A stretch of 64,000 bases of DNA, taken from assembly GCF_010723735.1 (NCBI RefSeq), contig NZ_BLLB01000002.1, positions 1,984,001-2,048,000 of the forward strand, given 5' to 3'. Made by a program: the position numbers and the translations under genes. Origin of the DNA: Mycolicibacterium hippocampi. Lineage in GTDB: Bacteria > Actinomycetota > Actinomycetes > Mycobacteriales > Mycobacteriaceae. Below are positions 19,701 to 29,282 of this stretch, one piece after another; positions within the stretch are counted from its first letter, which is position 1; every line of letters begins with the position of its first letter. The notes beneath the pieces were generated by a model. The model saw only the letters and a program-made list of their open reading frames with translations, was not told where the DNA came from and searched no databases.

Positions 19701-20590
19701 TGCCCGTGGCCGGGGTCGGGTATTTCCGCAGCGACGGTGCGCGCGTGCACTTCCTGGCCGCCTACGACGCCGCGATGGCACAGCTACCCGCGTTCGGCGC
19801 CGCGGCCGACGTCGAGACGTCGTTCGGATCGGTACGCGCGTACCGGTTCGGTGACAGCTCCGGGTCGACGCCGGTGGTGCTGTTGCCGGGACGCAACGCC
19901 TCGACCCCGATGTGGCGCGCCAACCTGCCCGGTCTGACGGCCCGGCGCACCGTCTACTCGCTCGACCTGCTCGGCGAGGCGGGCCGCAGCGTGCAGACCG
20001 CGCCCATCACCAGCGCGCAGGATCAGGCCCAGTGGCTCGAGGAGACGCTCGCCGGCCTCGACCTCCCGCATGTTCACCTGCTGGGCGCGTCGATCGGCGG
20101 GTGGGCCGCGGCCAACTACGCATGCCGATTCCCGGCCCGGGTGGCGTCGGCGACGCTGCTGGACCCGGTGTTCACGTTCGCGCCCATTCCGCTGCGCACG
20201 CTCGCGTTCTCGGCGGTGATGGCGGTGCCTGCCGCGCCCGAGGGGATGCGTCGATGGTTTCTGAGTTGGGTGTCCGGTGGGGAGGCCGCCGACGACTCAC
20301 TTCCCGAGGCGCGGCTCATCGCCGCCGCGATGACGGACTTCGTGCTGCGCCTTCCGCCGCCGACCGCGATCACCGACGAGCAACTGCGCACCCTGCAAAC
20401 CCCGGTGCTGGCGTTTCTTGGCGGGCGTAGCGTGATGCTCGACGCCGCCAGGGCCGCGCGTCGGGCGCGGACGCTGTTGCCCCACGGTCACATCGAGGTC
20501 CACCGCGACGCGACCCACGCGATCAACGGCGAGTGCGCCGAACAGATCACCGAGTGCGCACACCGATTCTGGGACGCGGTGGACAGGTGA
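19700..20590 (+). CDS. Alpha/beta hydrolase coupled to glmS
   Basis: A 296-residue hydrolase. An oxyanion segment L-L-P-G-R-N lies near residue 62, the nucleophile elbow G-A-S-I-G-G near residue 130, and the catalytic His probably in D-A-T-H-A-I-N near residue 274. The GTG start shares one base with the glmS stop, so it is translated by coupling. The family includes carboxylesterases and cofactorless peroxidases; nothing ties it chemically to amino-sugar metabolism. The substrate is unknown. Confidence 0.8.
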   Translation: MPVAGVGYFRSDGARVHFLAAYDAAMAQLPAFGAAADVETSFGSVRAYRFGDSSGSTPVVLLPGRNASTPMWRANLPGLTARRTVYSLDLLGEAGRSVQTAPITSAQDQAQWLEETLAGLDLPHVHLLGASIGGWAAANYACRFPARVASATLLDPVFTFAPIPLRTLAFSAVMAVPAAPEGMRRWFLSWVSGGEAADDSLPEARLIAAAMTDFVLRLPPPTAITDEQLRTLQTPVLAFLGGRSVMLDAARAARRARTLLPHGHIEVHRDATHAINGECAEQITECAHRFWDAVDR

Positions 20591-20749
20591 GGCTGCCGTG
20601 ACGACACCCGAACTGTCGCCGAAAGTGTGACCCATTCTTTCCCGGACATACTGACCTGCGCTTATCCGCGCGTTGGCACCCGCCCGCGGTCGAATTCTGC
20701 GTGGCGGCGCTAACGCTGAAGACTGTGTGTTCGATAAGAAAAGTAAGAA

Positions 20750-20764
20750 CCGCATCTTATGCGG
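20750..20764. promoter_or_regulatory. Short hairpin upstream of the STAS gene
   Basis: CCGCAT and ATGCGG pair perfectly with a 3-base loop in the 252-bp gap before the STAS gene. The gap is locally A-rich (20733-20749), consistent with a promoter region, but no convincing -35/-10 pair was found. Confidence 0.3.
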
Positions 20765-20842
20765 CCCGACGGCGTGAGCTGGGGCTGGATGGCGCTTGCG
20801 CCCGCCCTGGGACGCTTCTGCACAGGTCCGGGGGACTGGAAG

Positions 20843-21220
20843 ATGACTGGAATCGAACACGATCGACGCGGCAGGTTCACCGTCTGCCCGCATCGTGACG
20901 GTGAGACGTTGGTTCTGCGCGTCACAGGGGACCTGGACGTGCTCACCGCACCCACGCTCGGCACCCACCTCGACGTGGCTCTGTCGAGTCCGATCTCGAC
21001 GTCGGTGGTGATCGTCGACCTGACCGGCGTGGAGTTCTTGTCCTCTGCGGGGATCAGCGTGCTCGTCGAGACCCATCGGCTCACTGCATCGACGGACCTG
21101 TCACTACGGGTGGTGGCCGAGGGGCCCGCCACGAGCCGGCCGCTGCAGCTGATGCGCCTCGACGAGATCATCGATCTGTATTCATCCGTCGAGGATGCGC
21201 AGCAGGGCTGCGAGCGCTGA
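20843..21220 (+). CDS. STAS-domain anti-sigma factor antagonist
   Basis: A 125-residue single STAS domain. The conserved phosphoacceptor loop is F-L-S-S-A-G-I-S near residue 65, preceded by V-I-V-D-L-T-G-V. Such proteins bind and release anti-sigma kinases depending on phosphorylation of that serine. The ATG at 20843 follows GGGGACTGGAAG; an upstream in-frame extension to 20759 is not family-like. No matching anti-sigma kinase is adjacent, so its partner is elsewhere, plausibly in a SigF-type network (inference). Confidence 0.82.
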   Translation: MTGIEHDRRGRFTVCPHRDGETLVLRVTGDLDVLTAPTLGTHLDVALSSPISTSVVIVDLTGVEFLSSAGISVLVETHRLTASTDLSLRVVAEGPATSRPLQLMRLDEIIDLYSSVEDAQQGCER

Positions 21221-21228
21221 CCGCGCCC

Positions 21229-21603
21229 TCAGCTCACGGCGGACTGCTGGTAGAGCACCAGCTTCCAGCCGCCCGCCGCGCGGTGGTACACCGAGGACAT
21301 CGCGCCCACGAACGGCGCCTGCTGGCCGTCTCGCCAGCCCTTCCCGGTGTAGACCAGAGCGGCGGTGTCGGGTGCCACCTCGATCAGCCGGACGTCCTCG
21401 ATCTCGTAGCGTTCCCACGGCGGTGACTGCCCGAGCGCCGAGGTGACGGTGTCGCGGTCCATCACCGCGCCGTTGGCGAGCACCATCACCGCGTCGCCGG
21501 TCATCAGTCCGCCGTAGAACCGGTCGCCGCTGCCCTCGCACAGCGACTTCCACCCGGCGTGTTCGAGTTCGAGTAGCTCCTCGATCAGCTGACGATTCGT
21601 CAT
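21229..21603 (-). CDS. NTF2/SnoaL-like (DUF4440-type) protein
   Basis: A 124-residue cone-shaped alpha+beta protein: the first helix (NRQLIEELLELEHAGWKSL), then F-Y-G-G-L-M-T-G-D-A-V-M-V near residue 30, and a final strand W-K-L-V-L-Y-Q-Q near the C-terminus, as in DUF4440 members. Function is unknown; relatives bind small ligands or act as isomerases. It is convergent with the STAS gene (8-bp gap) and divergent from nnr with 59 bp between. Confidence 0.75.
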   Translation of the reverse strand: MTNRQLIEELLELEHAGWKSLCEGSGDRFYGGLMTGDAVMVLANGAVMDRDTVTSALGQSPPWERYEIEDVRLIEVAPDTAALVYTGKGWRDGQQAPFVGAMSSVYHRAAGGWKLVLYQQSAVS

Positions 21604-21662
21604 GGCAGAAAAGTACCCATCGACGCCCGTGGCGAATCCGCCGGCCGACTAGCGTGGGGAAG

Positions 21663-23075
21663 ATGCGGTACTACTACTCCGCCGAGGCGATCAGGGCTGC
21701 CGAAGAGCCGTTGCTGGCCGCGCTTCCCGACGGCGTGCTGATGCGCCGCGCCGCGTTCGGCCTGGCTACCGCGATCGCCCGGGAACTCGGCGCCGTGGCC
21801 GGCAGGAACGTCTGCGCGGTCGTCGGCTCGGGAGACAACGGCGGCGACGCGCTGTGGGCGGCGACATTGCTGCGACGTCGCGGCGCCTGGGCGTCCGCGA
21901 TCCTGCTCAACCCCGACAAGGCACATCCCAAAGCGCTCACCGCGTTTCGGCGTGCGGGTGGCCGCATCGTCGAAAAGCTCCCTGCGGCAACCGACCTGGT
22001 CATCGACGGGGTTGTCGGGATCTCCGGCTCCGGACCGCTGCGGCCGAACGCCGCCGACGTCTTCGCAGCCGTCGGGCAGGCGGGCATCCCGGTGGTCGCC
22101 GTCGACCTGCCCAGTGGGGTCGATGTCGGGACCGGTGCGGCCGACGGCCCGCACGTGAGCCCGGCGGTGACGGTCACGTTCGGCGGACTCAAACCGGTCC
22201 ACGCGCTGCGGGACTGCGGCCGCGTCGAGCTGATCGACATCGGTTTGGATCTGCCGCCGAGCCCGCTGGCGGCGTTCGAGGCCGGTGACGTGGCCGCCCG
22301 CTGGCCGGTGCCCGGATCCGGCGACGACAAGTACAGCCAGGGCGTCACCGGTGTGATGGCGGGTTCGGCGACCTACCCGGGCGCGGCGGTGCTGTGCACC
22401 GGGGCCGCGGTGGCCGCCCACTCGGGTATGGTCCGCTATGCCGGAACAGCTGCCGCAGAAGTGGTTTCGCACTGGCCCGAGGTGATCGCCACACCCGGAC
22501 ACGCCACCGCCGGCCGGGTCCAGTCCTGGGTGGTCGGCCCCGGTCTGGGCACCGACGAGACTGCCGCGGCCGCACTGTGCTTCGCGCTCGAGGCCGACGT
22601 TCCCGTCCTCGTCGACGCCGACGGGCTGACGATGCTGGCCGCACACCCCGAACTGATCGCGAACCGCCGGGCCCCGACCGTCCTGACACCACACGCGGGC
22701 GAGTTCGCCCGGCTGGCCGGATCTCCGCCGGGACAGGACCGCGTCGCCGACACTCGCAGGCTGGCCGACCGCCTCGGCGTCACCGTGTTGCTCAAGGGAA
22801 ACGTCACCGTCATCGCCGAACCCGGGGGCCCGGCGTATTTGAACGTCGCCGGCCAGTCCTGGGCGGCCACCGCCGGTTCCGGCGACGTGCTCTCGGGGAT
22901 CATCGGGGCGCTGCTGGCAGCGGGACTGCCGCCCGGCGAGGCTGCGGCGGCCGCTGCGTACGTGCATTCCCGCGCCGCCGAGATGTCCGCCCGCGACCCC
23001 GGCCCGGCGCCGGTGCCGACATCGTCGTCGCGGATCCTTGCCCATCTGCGCACGGCGTTGGGTTCGATCCTCTAG
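21663..23075 (+). CDS. nnr: Bifunctional NAD(P)H-hydrate epimerase / ADP-dependent dehydratase
   Basis: A 470-residue fusion of two repair enzymes for hydrated NAD(P)H. The N-terminal YjeF_N epimerase domain (about 1-210) has G-S-G-D-N-G-G-D-A near residue 60 and V-D-L-P-S-G-V-D near residue 152. The C-terminal ribokinase-like dehydratase domain (about 225-465) has L-T-P-H-A-G-E-F near residue 340 and A-G-S-G-D-V-L-S-G near residue 405. The ATG at 21663 follows GTGGGGAAG. Its place before gadB matches Rv3433c-Rv3432c. gadB starts 10 bases after it. Confidence 0.93.
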   Translation: MRYYYSAEAIRAAEEPLLAALPDGVLMRRAAFGLATAIARELGAVAGRNVCAVVGSGDNGGDALWAATLLRRRGAWASAILLNPDKAHPKALTAFRRAGGRIVEKLPAATDLVIDGVVGISGSGPLRPNAADVFAAVGQAGIPVVAVDLPSGVDVGTGAADGPHVSPAVTVTFGGLKPVHALRDCGRVELIDIGLDLPPSPLAAFEAGDVAARWPVPGSGDDKYSQGVTGVMAGSATYPGAAVLCTGAAVAAHSGMVRYAGTAAAEVVSHWPEVIATPGHATAGRVQSWVVGPGLGTDETAAAALCFALEADVPVLVDADGLTMLAAHPELIANRRAPTVLTPHAGEFARLAGSPPGQDRVADTRRLADRLGVTVLLKGNVTVIAEPGGPAYLNVAGQSWAATAGSGDVLSGIIGALLAAGLPPGEAAAAAAYVHSRAAEMSARDPGPAPVPTSSSRILAHLRTALGSIL

Positions 23076-23085
23076 AAAGAACCCC

Positions 23086-24477
23086 ATGCCCAACATCTCC
23101 CGTCATTCGTCGCTCACCCCTGCCTACTGCGGACGAATGTCCAACACCCCGGTGCCGGCGCTGCGGCTGCCCGACGAGTCGATGGAACCCGATCAGACCT
23201 ATCGGTTCATCCACGACGAGCTGATGCTGGACGGCAGCTCGCGCCTCAACCTGGCCACGTTCGTGACGACGTGGATGGACCCCGAGGCCGGCCTACTCAT
23301 GTCGGAGACGTTCGACAAGAACATGATCGACAAGGACGAATACCCCGTGACCGCGGCCATCGAGCAGCGCTGTGTGTGCATGGTGGCCGATCTGTTCCAC
23401 GCGGAGGGGCTACGCGATGACGACCCGTCGACCGGGATCGGGGTGTCCACGGTCGGGTCCAGCGAGGCGGTGATGCTGGCGGGTCTGGCGATGAAGTGGC
23501 GGTGGCGCGAACGGGTCGGCGGGCAGAAGGGCGACGGCTGGAAGACGCGCACCCCCAACATGGTGATGGGCTCCAACGTGCAGGTGGTGTGGGAGAAGTT
23601 CTGCCGGTACTTCGATGTCGAGGCCCGCTACCTCCCGATGGAGGAGGGGCGCTACGTCATCACCCCGCAACAGGTGCTCGACGCGGTCGACGAGGACACC
23701 ATCGGCGTCGTGGCCATCCTGGGCACCACGTTCACCGGTGAGCTCGAACCCGTCGCCGAGATCTGCGCCGCGCTCGACGACCTCGCAGCCCAGAAGGGCA
23801 AACCCGACGTGCCGGTGCACGTCGACGCTGCCAGCGGCGGCTTCGTGGTGCCGTTCCTGCACCCCGATGTGGCCTGGGACTTCCGGCTGCCCCGGGTGGT
23901 CTCGATCAACGTCAGTGGGCACAAGTACGGCCTGACGTACCCGGGCATCGGCTTCGTGGTGTGGCGCAACGCGGAACACCTGCCGGAGGATCTGGTCTTC
24001 CGGGTGAACTATCTGGGCGGTGACATGCCCACCTTCACGTTGAACTTCTCCCGCTCCGGCAACCAGGTGGTCGGCCAGTATTACAACTTCCTGCGGCTGG
24101 GCCGGGAAGGTTTCATCCAGGTGATGCGCTGCCTGTCCGACACCGCGCAGTGGTTCGCCCGGGAACTGGCCGGCATGCCCGAATTCGAGGTGATCTCCGA
24201 CGGGTCGGCCATCCCCGTGGTGGCATTCAAGCTGGTGAAGGGCACGAAGTACACGGTGTTCGACGTCTCGGCGCTGCTGCGCAGCTTCGGCTGGCAGGTG
24301 CCCGCGTACACGATGCCGGACGACGCCTCCGACGTCGCGGTGCTGCGCGTGGTGGTGCGCGAGGGTTTCTCGGCGAACCTGGCCCGCGCGCTGCGCGACG
24401 ATCTGGTCAAAGTGCTGGCCAAGCTGGACCAGGTGGACCTCGGTGGCTTCGCCGACGAGGCGCACTTCGCCCACTGA
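23086..24477 (+). CDS. gadB: Glutamate decarboxylase
   Basis: A 463-residue PLP-dependent enzyme that decarboxylates glutamate to GABA, consuming a proton. The PLP-binding lysine is in [11 protein letters not shown] near residue 275, with H-V-D-A-A-S-G-G near residue 245. Length and C-terminus match the bacterial GadA/B type. The ATG at 23086 ([10 protein letters not shown]) is preceded by AGAAAGAA. No glutamate/GABA antiporter is in the window, so acid resistance is not the only possible role; a GABA shunt is equally likely. Confidence 0.93.
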   Translation: MPNISRHSSLTPAYCGRMSNTPVPALRLPDESMEPDQTYRFIHDELMLDGSSRLNLATFVTTWMDPEAGLLMSETFDKNMIDKDEYPVTAAIEQRCVCMVADLFHAEGLRDDDPSTGIGVSTVGSSEAVMLAGLAMKWRWRERVGGQKGDGWKTRTPNMVMGSNVQVVWEKFCRYFDVEARYLPMEEGRYVITPQQVLDAVDEDTIGVVAILGTTFTGELEPVAEICAALDDLAAQKGKPDVPVHVDAASGGFVVPFLHPDVAWDFRLPRVVSINVSGHKYGLTYPGIGFVVWRNAEHLPEDLVFRVNYLGGDMPTFTLNFSRSGNQVVGQYYNFLRLGREGFIQVMRCLSDTAQWFARELAGMPEFEVISDGSAIPVVAFKLVKGTKYTVFDVSALLRSFGWQVPAYTMPDDASDVAVLRVVVREGFSANLARALRDDLVKVLAKLDQVDLGGFADEAHFAH

Positions 24478-24503
24478 ACCCGCGCCTGGGACAATCGGGC
24501 GCA

Positions 24504-25643
24504 GTGATCACAACCATGAACACGCCCACCGCGGTCGTCGACCTCGACGCCATCGCCCACAACGTGGCCACGCTGCGCGAGCATGCCGGCGCCGCGGCGG
24601 TGATGGCTGTCGTCAAGGCCGACGGCTACGGTCACGGCGCCGCCCCGGTGGCGCGGGCCGCGCTGGCCGCCGGGGCCGCCGAGCTGGGCGTCGCGACCCT
24701 CGACGAGGCACTGGCGCTGCGCCGCGCCGGCATCACCGCACCCGTGATGGCGTGGTTGCACACCCCGAACACCGATTTTGCGCCGGCGCTGCAGAACGAC
24801 ATTCAGGTCGCGGTTTCCTCGGAACGCCAGCTCGACGACGTCGTCGACGCCGTGCGCCGCACCGGCACTACCGCGACGGTCACCGTCAAGGCCGACACCG
24901 GCCTCAACCGCAACGGGGTCGCGCCGGCCGCCTTTCCCGGGCTGCTCGACGCGTTGCGCCGCGCCCAGGCCGAGGAAACGGTGCGGGTGCGCGGGATCAT
25001 GTCGCACCTGGCACACGGCGACGACCCCCAGAACCCGTTCAACGACGTGCAGGCGCAGCGGCTGACCGATCTGGCGGCGGCGGCCCGCGCGGTTGGCGTG
25101 CGGTTCGACGTGGTGCACCTGTGCAACTCGCCGGCGGTCCTGACACGCCCCGATCTCGCGTTCGACATGGTGCGCCCGGGCATCGCGGTGTACGGCCAGA
25201 GCCCCATCCCGGACCTCGGCGATTTCGGGTTGCGCGCGGCGATGACGGTGAAATGCCCGGTGGCCATGATCCGGTCGCTGCAGGCCGGCGACGGCGTCTC
25301 CTACGGGCACACCTGGACCGCGGACCGCGACACCACGGTTGCCCTTCTCCCGGTCGGGTACGCCGACGGGGTGTTCCGGCCGCTGAGCAATCGCTTCGAG
25401 GTGTCGATCAACGGCAGGCGGTACCCGAACGTCGGCCGCGTCTGCATGGACCAGTTCGTGGTGGATCTCGGTCCGGACCCGACCGGCGTCACCGAGGGTG
25501 ACGACGCGATCCTGTTCGGTCCGGGCACCGACGGCGAACCGACCGCACAGGACTGGGCGGACCTGCTCGACACCATCAACTACGAGGTCGTCACCAGTCC
25601 ACGGCGACGCATCGGGCGCAGCTATCGAGGCGGACCGCGGTGA
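24504..25643 (+). CDS. alr: Alanine racemase
   Basis: A 379-residue fold-type III PLP enzyme interconverting L- and D-alanine for peptidoglycan, the target of D-cycloserine. The PLP lysine lies in [11 protein letters not shown] near residue 35 and the opposite catalytic tyrosine in G-V-S-Y-G-H-T-W near residue 265. The start is uncertain between GTG 24504 and ATG 24516. The last four bases overlap the next gene (GTGA). It heads a run of six genes that each overlap the next. Confidence 0.94.
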   Translation: MITTMNTPTAVVDLDAIAHNVATLREHAGAAAVMAVVKADGYGHGAAPVARAALAAGAAELGVATLDEALALRRAGITAPVMAWLHTPNTDFAPALQNDIQVAVSSERQLDDVVDAVRRTGTTATVTVKADTGLNRNGVAPAAFPGLLDALRRAQAEETVRVRGIMSHLAHGDDPQNPFNDVQAQRLTDLAAAARAVGVRFDVVHLCNSPAVLTRPDLAFDMVRPGIAVYGQSPIPDLGDFGLRAAMTVKCPVAMIRSLQAGDGVSYGHTWTADRDTTVALLPVGYADGVFRPLSNRFEVSINGRRYPNVGRVCMDQFVVDLGPDPTGVTEGDDAILFGPGTDGEPTAQDWADLLDTINYEVVTSPRRRIGRSYRGGPR

Positions 25644-26728
25644 GCGCACGCGCAGGATGGTTCGCCGGGGCGGCGGGGGTGTCCGCAGTCGGCACCGCCG
25701 CAGGGGTCTCGATGGCACGGTCGCTTCGTCGCCGCATCACCAGTGAAGACCCGCATGTGGACGAGGATTTCGAGCTGCTCGACGCCGACCGCAGCTGTGT
25801 GGTGACGACGCCCGACGGGGTGCCGCTGGCGGTGCGCGAGGTCGGACCGAAAGACGCCCCGCTGACCGTGGTGTTCGCGCACGGGTTCTGTCTGCGGATG
25901 GGGTCGTTTCATTTCCAGCGGGCACGGCTCAGCGAACAGTGGGGACCGCAGGTGCGCATGGTCTTCTACGACCAACGCGGCCACGGGCAGTCGGGGGAGG
26001 CGCCGCCGGACACCTACACCGTCGAACAACTGGGCCAGGACCTCGAGAGCGTGCTGGCCCTGATGGCGCCGCGCGGCCCCGTGGTGTTGGTCGGTCACTC
26101 GATGGGTGGCATGACGGTGCTCTCCCACGCCCGCCAGTACCCGCAGCGCTACCCGACCCGAATCGTCGGCGCCGCATTGATCGCCTCTGCCGCAGAAGGG
26201 GTTTCGCGATCCCCGCTCGGTGAGATCCTCCGGAACCCGGCGCTGGAAGCGGTGCGTTTCACGGCGCGCTACGCCCCGAAGCTGGTGCACCGGGGACGCG
26301 GCGCCGCGCGCCGGGTGATCGGGCCGATCCTGCGGGCTGCCTCCTACGGCGACGAGAAGATCAGCCCGAGCGTGGTGGCGTTCTCCGAAGAGATGATGCA
26401 CGACACCCCGATCACCACCCTGGTGGAGTTCCTGCACGCACTGGAGGTGCACGACGAGACCGAGGGGCTGTCGACGCTGAACAAGGTGCCGACCCTGGTC
26501 GCCTGCGGTGACCGTGACCTGTTGACGCCGATGGAGTACTCGGAGGAGATGGCCGGCGCGCTGACCAAAGCGGAGCTGGTGATCGTCTGCGGTGCTGGTC
26601 ATCTGGTCCAACTCGAGCGCCCGGAAGTGATCGACGATGCGCTGGTCCGGCTGGTGGAGCGGGCCACTCCGTCCAAGCTCGTCGCGCTGACCCGCCGGGT
26701 GCGGGAGCGGGTGCGCGCCAATGGATGA
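25640..26728 (+). CDS. Membrane-anchored alpha/beta hydrolase between alr and tsaE
   Basis: A 362-residue hydrolase with a hydrophobic N-terminal segment ([20 protein letters not shown]) that could anchor it to the membrane. The core has H-G-F-C-L-R-M near residue 75, Y-D-Q-R-G-H-G-Q-S near residue 110, the nucleophile elbow G-H-S-M-G-G near residue 153, an acid in C-G-D-R-D near residue 295 and His in G-A-G-H-L-V near residue 320. It resembles mycobacterial lipase/peroxidase-like hydrolases. Overlaps with alr (4 bp) and tsaE (8 bp) mean it is translated as part of this essential chain, though M. tuberculosis lacks it at this place as far as I recall. Confidence 0.82.
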   Translation: MSARAGWFAGAAGVSAVGTAAGVSMARSLRRRITSEDPHVDEDFELLDADRSCVVTTPDGVPLAVREVGPKDAPLTVVFAHGFCLRMGSFHFQRARLSEQWGPQVRMVFYDQRGHGQSGEAPPDTYTVEQLGQDLESVLALMAPRGPVVLVGHSMGGMTVLSHARQYPQRYPTRIVGAALIASAAEGVSRSPLGEILRNPALEAVRFTARYAPKLVHRGRGAARRVIGPILRAASYGDEKISPSVVAFSEEMMHDTPITTLVEFLHALEVHDETEGLSTLNKVPTLVACGDRDLLTPMEYSEEMAGALTKAELVIVCGAGHLVQLERPEVIDDALVRLVERATPSKLVALTRRVRERVRANG

Positions 26729-27185
26729 GCGCTCGGGCACGGCCGAACTGTTGACCGCCGACGACACCATCGCGCTGGGGGCCAGGCTGGGACGCGAGCT
26801 GCGCGCCGGCGACGTCGTCGTGCTCTCCGGGCCCCTCGGCGCCGGAAAAACGGTTCTCGCCAAGGGGATCGCACAAGCCATGGACGTCGAAGGCCCGGTG
26901 ATCTCGCCGACTTTCGTCCTGGCCCGGGTGCACCGGTCACGCCGAGCGGACACCCCGGCGATGGTGCACGTCGACCTGTACCGGCTGCTCGACCAGACGT
27001 CGGTCGACCTTCTGGCTGAACTGGACTCGCTGGATCTCGACACCGATCTCGACGACGCGGTCGTGGTCGTGGAATGGGGCGAGGGCGTCGCGGAACGGTT
27101 GTCGGACAGCCATCTCGACATCCGACTGGAGCGCGCACCGGAAACCGATGTGCGCACCGCGATCTGGCAGTGGAGCCGACCATGA
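26721..27185 (+). CDS. tsaE: tRNA threonylcarbamoyladenosine biosynthesis ATPase TsaE
   Basis: A 154-residue P-loop ATPase with G-P-L-G-A-G-K-T at residues 37-44, S-P-T-F near residue 57, and the Walker-B-like H-V-D-L-Y-R-L near residue 76, all usual for TsaE. It works with TsaB and TsaD to transfer the threonylcarbamoyl group to A37 of ANN-decoding tRNAs. It overlaps the preceding hydrolase by 8 bp and tsaB by 4 bp (ATGA). Confidence 0.93.
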   Translation: MDERSGTAELLTADDTIALGARLGRELRAGDVVVLSGPLGAGKTVLAKGIAQAMDVEGPVISPTFVLARVHRSRRADTPAMVHVDLYRLLDQTSVDLLAELDSLDLDTDLDDAVVVVEWGEGVAERLSDSHLDIRLERAPETDVRTAIWQWSRP

Positions 27186-27811
27186 GCATCCTGGTGCTGG
27201 CGATCGACACCGCGACACCCGCCGTCACGGCCGGTGTGGTCCGACTGGACGGCGATGTCACCGAACTCCTTGCCGAGCACGTGATCGTCGACCCCCGGGC
27301 GCACGCGGAACGCCTCACCCCGAACATCGTCGGCGCGCTCGCCGACGCGGAGGTCACCGTCGACCAGGTCGACGCCGTCGTGGTGGGTTGCGGCCCAGGC
27401 CCGTTCACCGGACTACGGGTGGGCATGGCGACGGCGGCCGCGTTCGGTCATGCCCTCGGCGTCCCGGTGCGGGGAGTGTGCAGCCTGGACGCCATTGCGG
27501 TCGGCACCGCCGGTGAGGTGCTGGTGGTCACCGATGCGCGACGCCGCGAGGTGTACTGGGCGCGGTACCGCGACGGCGCACGGGTCGACGGCCCGGCCGT
27601 CAATGCGGCGGTCGACGTGCCGGTCAGCGCCGACGCGGTCGCCGGGTCGCCCGAGCACGCCGCGTTGTTCGATCTGCCGCGGCTGGCGCCGGTCTACCCC
27701 AGTGCGGTGGGTCTGGTTCGCGCCGTGTCGGATTGGGACGGCGAGCCCGACCCGCTGGTGCCGATGTATCTGCGCAGGCCCGATGCCAAGCCCTCGGCGG
27801 CAGCACGGTGA
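27182..27811 (+). CDS. tsaB: tRNA threonylcarbamoyladenosine biosynthesis protein TsaB
   Basis: A 209-residue ASKHA-fold protein: I-D-T-A-T-P-A near residue 9 and G-P-G-P-F-T-G-L-R near residue 73. It is the inactive paralogue that pairs with TsaD as scaffold for t6A synthesis. The ATG at 27182 overlaps the tsaE stop; its own stop overlaps rimI (GTGA). Confidence 0.93.
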   Translation: MSILVLAIDTATPAVTAGVVRLDGDVTELLAEHVIVDPRAHAERLTPNIVGALADAEVTVDQVDAVVVGCGPGPFTGLRVGMATAAAFGHALGVPVRGVCSLDAIAVGTAGEVLVVTDARRREVYWARYRDGARVDGPAVNAAVDVPVSADAVAGSPEHAALFDLPRLAPVYPSAVGLVRAVSDWDGEPDPLVPMYLRRPDAKPSAAAR

Positions 27812-28263
27812 ACACCGCGCAGTACGGCCCGCTGAAGCCCGGTGACGCCGCGCGCTGCGCGGAGCTGGAAGCGCAGCTGTTCGACGGCGACGATCCGTGG
27901 CCGGAGCGGGCGTTCCTGTCGGAGCTCGCCGCCAAACACAACCACTACGAGGCGGCACGCGTCGACGACAAGCTGGTGGGTTATGCGGGCATCGCCCGGC
28001 TGGGCCGCATCCGTCCCTACGAGTACGAGATCCACACCATCGGTGTCGACCCCGCGTACCAGGGGCATGGCATCGGCAGGCAGCTGCTCGACCGGCTGTT
28101 CGAATTCGCCGACGGGGGAACGATTTTTCTCGAGGTGAGGACCGACAACGCGGCGGCGATCGCGCTGTACGAGAGCGCAGGCTTCACCAGGGTGGGCATC
28201 CGCAAACGCTACTACCGCGTCAGCGGAGCTGACGCCTACACGATGAAACGGGAGCGCCGATGA
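27808..28263 (+). CDS. rimI: Ribosomal protein S18-alanine N-acetyltransferase
   Basis: A 151-residue GNAT acetyltransferase with the acetyl-CoA loop Y-Q-G-H-G-I-G near residue 88 and the C-terminal L-Y-E-S-A-G-F near residue 120 followed by Y-Y. It acetylates the N-terminal Ala of S18 in other bacteria. The GTG at 27808 overlaps the tsaB stop and the gene's own stop overlaps tsaD, which fixes the boundaries. It sits between the two t6A genes as in other actinobacteria. Confidence 0.92.
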   Translation: MNTAQYGPLKPGDAARCAELEAQLFDGDDPWPERAFLSELAAKHNHYEAARVDDKLVGYAGIARLGRIRPYEYEIHTIGVDPAYQGHGIGRQLLDRLFEFADGGTIFLEVRTDNAAAIALYESAGFTRVGIRKRYYRVSGADAYTMKRERR

Positions 28264-29282
28264 TCGTCCTGGCCATCGAGAGTTCCTGCGACGAGACCGG
28301 TGTCGGCGTCGCCGAACTCGGCGATGACGGGACCGTGACGCTGCTGGCCGACGAGGTGGCGTCGAGTGTGGACGAGCACGCCCGCTTCGGCGGGGTGGTA
28401 CCCGAGATCGCATCCCGCGCCCATCTGGAGGCGCTGGGCCCGACGATGCGCCGAGCGCTGCAGGTCGCAGGAATCACCAAGCCCGATGTCGTCGCGGCCA
28501 CCATCGGTCCAGGCCTGGCCGGTGCGCTGCTGGTCGGGGTGGCTGCGGCCAAGGCGTACTCGGCGGCGTGGCAGGTGCCTTTCTACGCCGTGAACCACCT
28601 CGGCGGGCACCTGGCTGCCGACGTGTTCGACCACGGTCCGCTGCCGGAGTGCATCGGCCTGCTGGTGTCCGGAGGACACACCAACCTGCTGCACGTCCGT
28701 TCGCTGGGGGAGCCGATCATCGAACTGGGTTCGACTGTCGACGACGCCGCAGGCGAGGCCTATGACAAGGTGGCCCGGCTGCTGGGCCTGGGCTATCCGG
28801 GCGGCAGGGTTCTCGACGAGCTCGCTCGAACCGGTGATCCCGGCGCGATCGTGTTCCCCCGCGGTATGACCGGCCCGCGCGATGCCCCGTACTCGTTCAG
28901 CTTCTCCGGATTGAAGACCGCGGTGGCCCGCTATGTGGAAAGGCATCCCGATGCCTCGCAGGCCGATGTCGCGGCGGGATTCCAGGAGGCTGTCGCGGAC
29001 GTGCTGACAGCGAAGGCGGTGCGCGCGGCCGGTGAGCTCGGAGTGTCGACCCTGTTGATTGCCGGCGGGGTCGCCGCGAACTCACGGCTTCGGGAGCTGG
29101 CGGGGGAGCGTTGCGCCGCAGCGGGTTTGACGTTGCGGATCCCCCGGCCGCGGTTGTGCACCGACAACGGCGCGATGATCGCATCGTTCGCCGCACACCT
29201 GATCGCCGCGGGTGCACCGGCTTCGCCGCTGGACGTGGCCAGCGACCCTGGCCTGCCGGTGGTGCAGGGTCAGGTCGCCTGA
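28260..29282 (+). CDS. tsaD: tRNA N6-adenosine threonylcarbamoyltransferase TsaD
   Basis: A 340-residue ASKHA-family enzyme. The start I-E-S-S-C-D-E-T is diagnostic; the metal-binding H-x3-H is in N-H-L-G-G-H-L near residue 115; nucleotide loops are S-G-G-H-T near residue 138 and A-G-G-V-A-A-N near residue 265. It catalyses the final transfer of threonylcarbamoyl to tRNA A37. It closes the overlapping alr-to-tsaD chain. Its 3' end overlaps a convergent HNH gene by 13 bp. Confidence 0.95.
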   Translation: MIVLAIESSCDETGVGVAELGDDGTVTLLADEVASSVDEHARFGGVVPEIASRAHLEALGPTMRRALQVAGITKPDVVAATIGPGLAGALLVGVAAAKAYSAAWQVPFYAVNHLGGHLAADVFDHGPLPECIGLLVSGGHTNLLHVRSLGEPIIELGSTVDDAAGEAYDKVARLLGLGYPGGRVLDELARTGDPGAIVFPRGMTGPRDAPYSFSFSGLKTAVARYVERHPDASQADVAAGFQEAVADVLTAKAVRAAGELGVSTLLIAGGVAANSRLRELAGERCAAAGLTLRIPRPRLCTDNGAMIASFAAHLIAAGAPASPLDVASDPGLPVVQGQVA

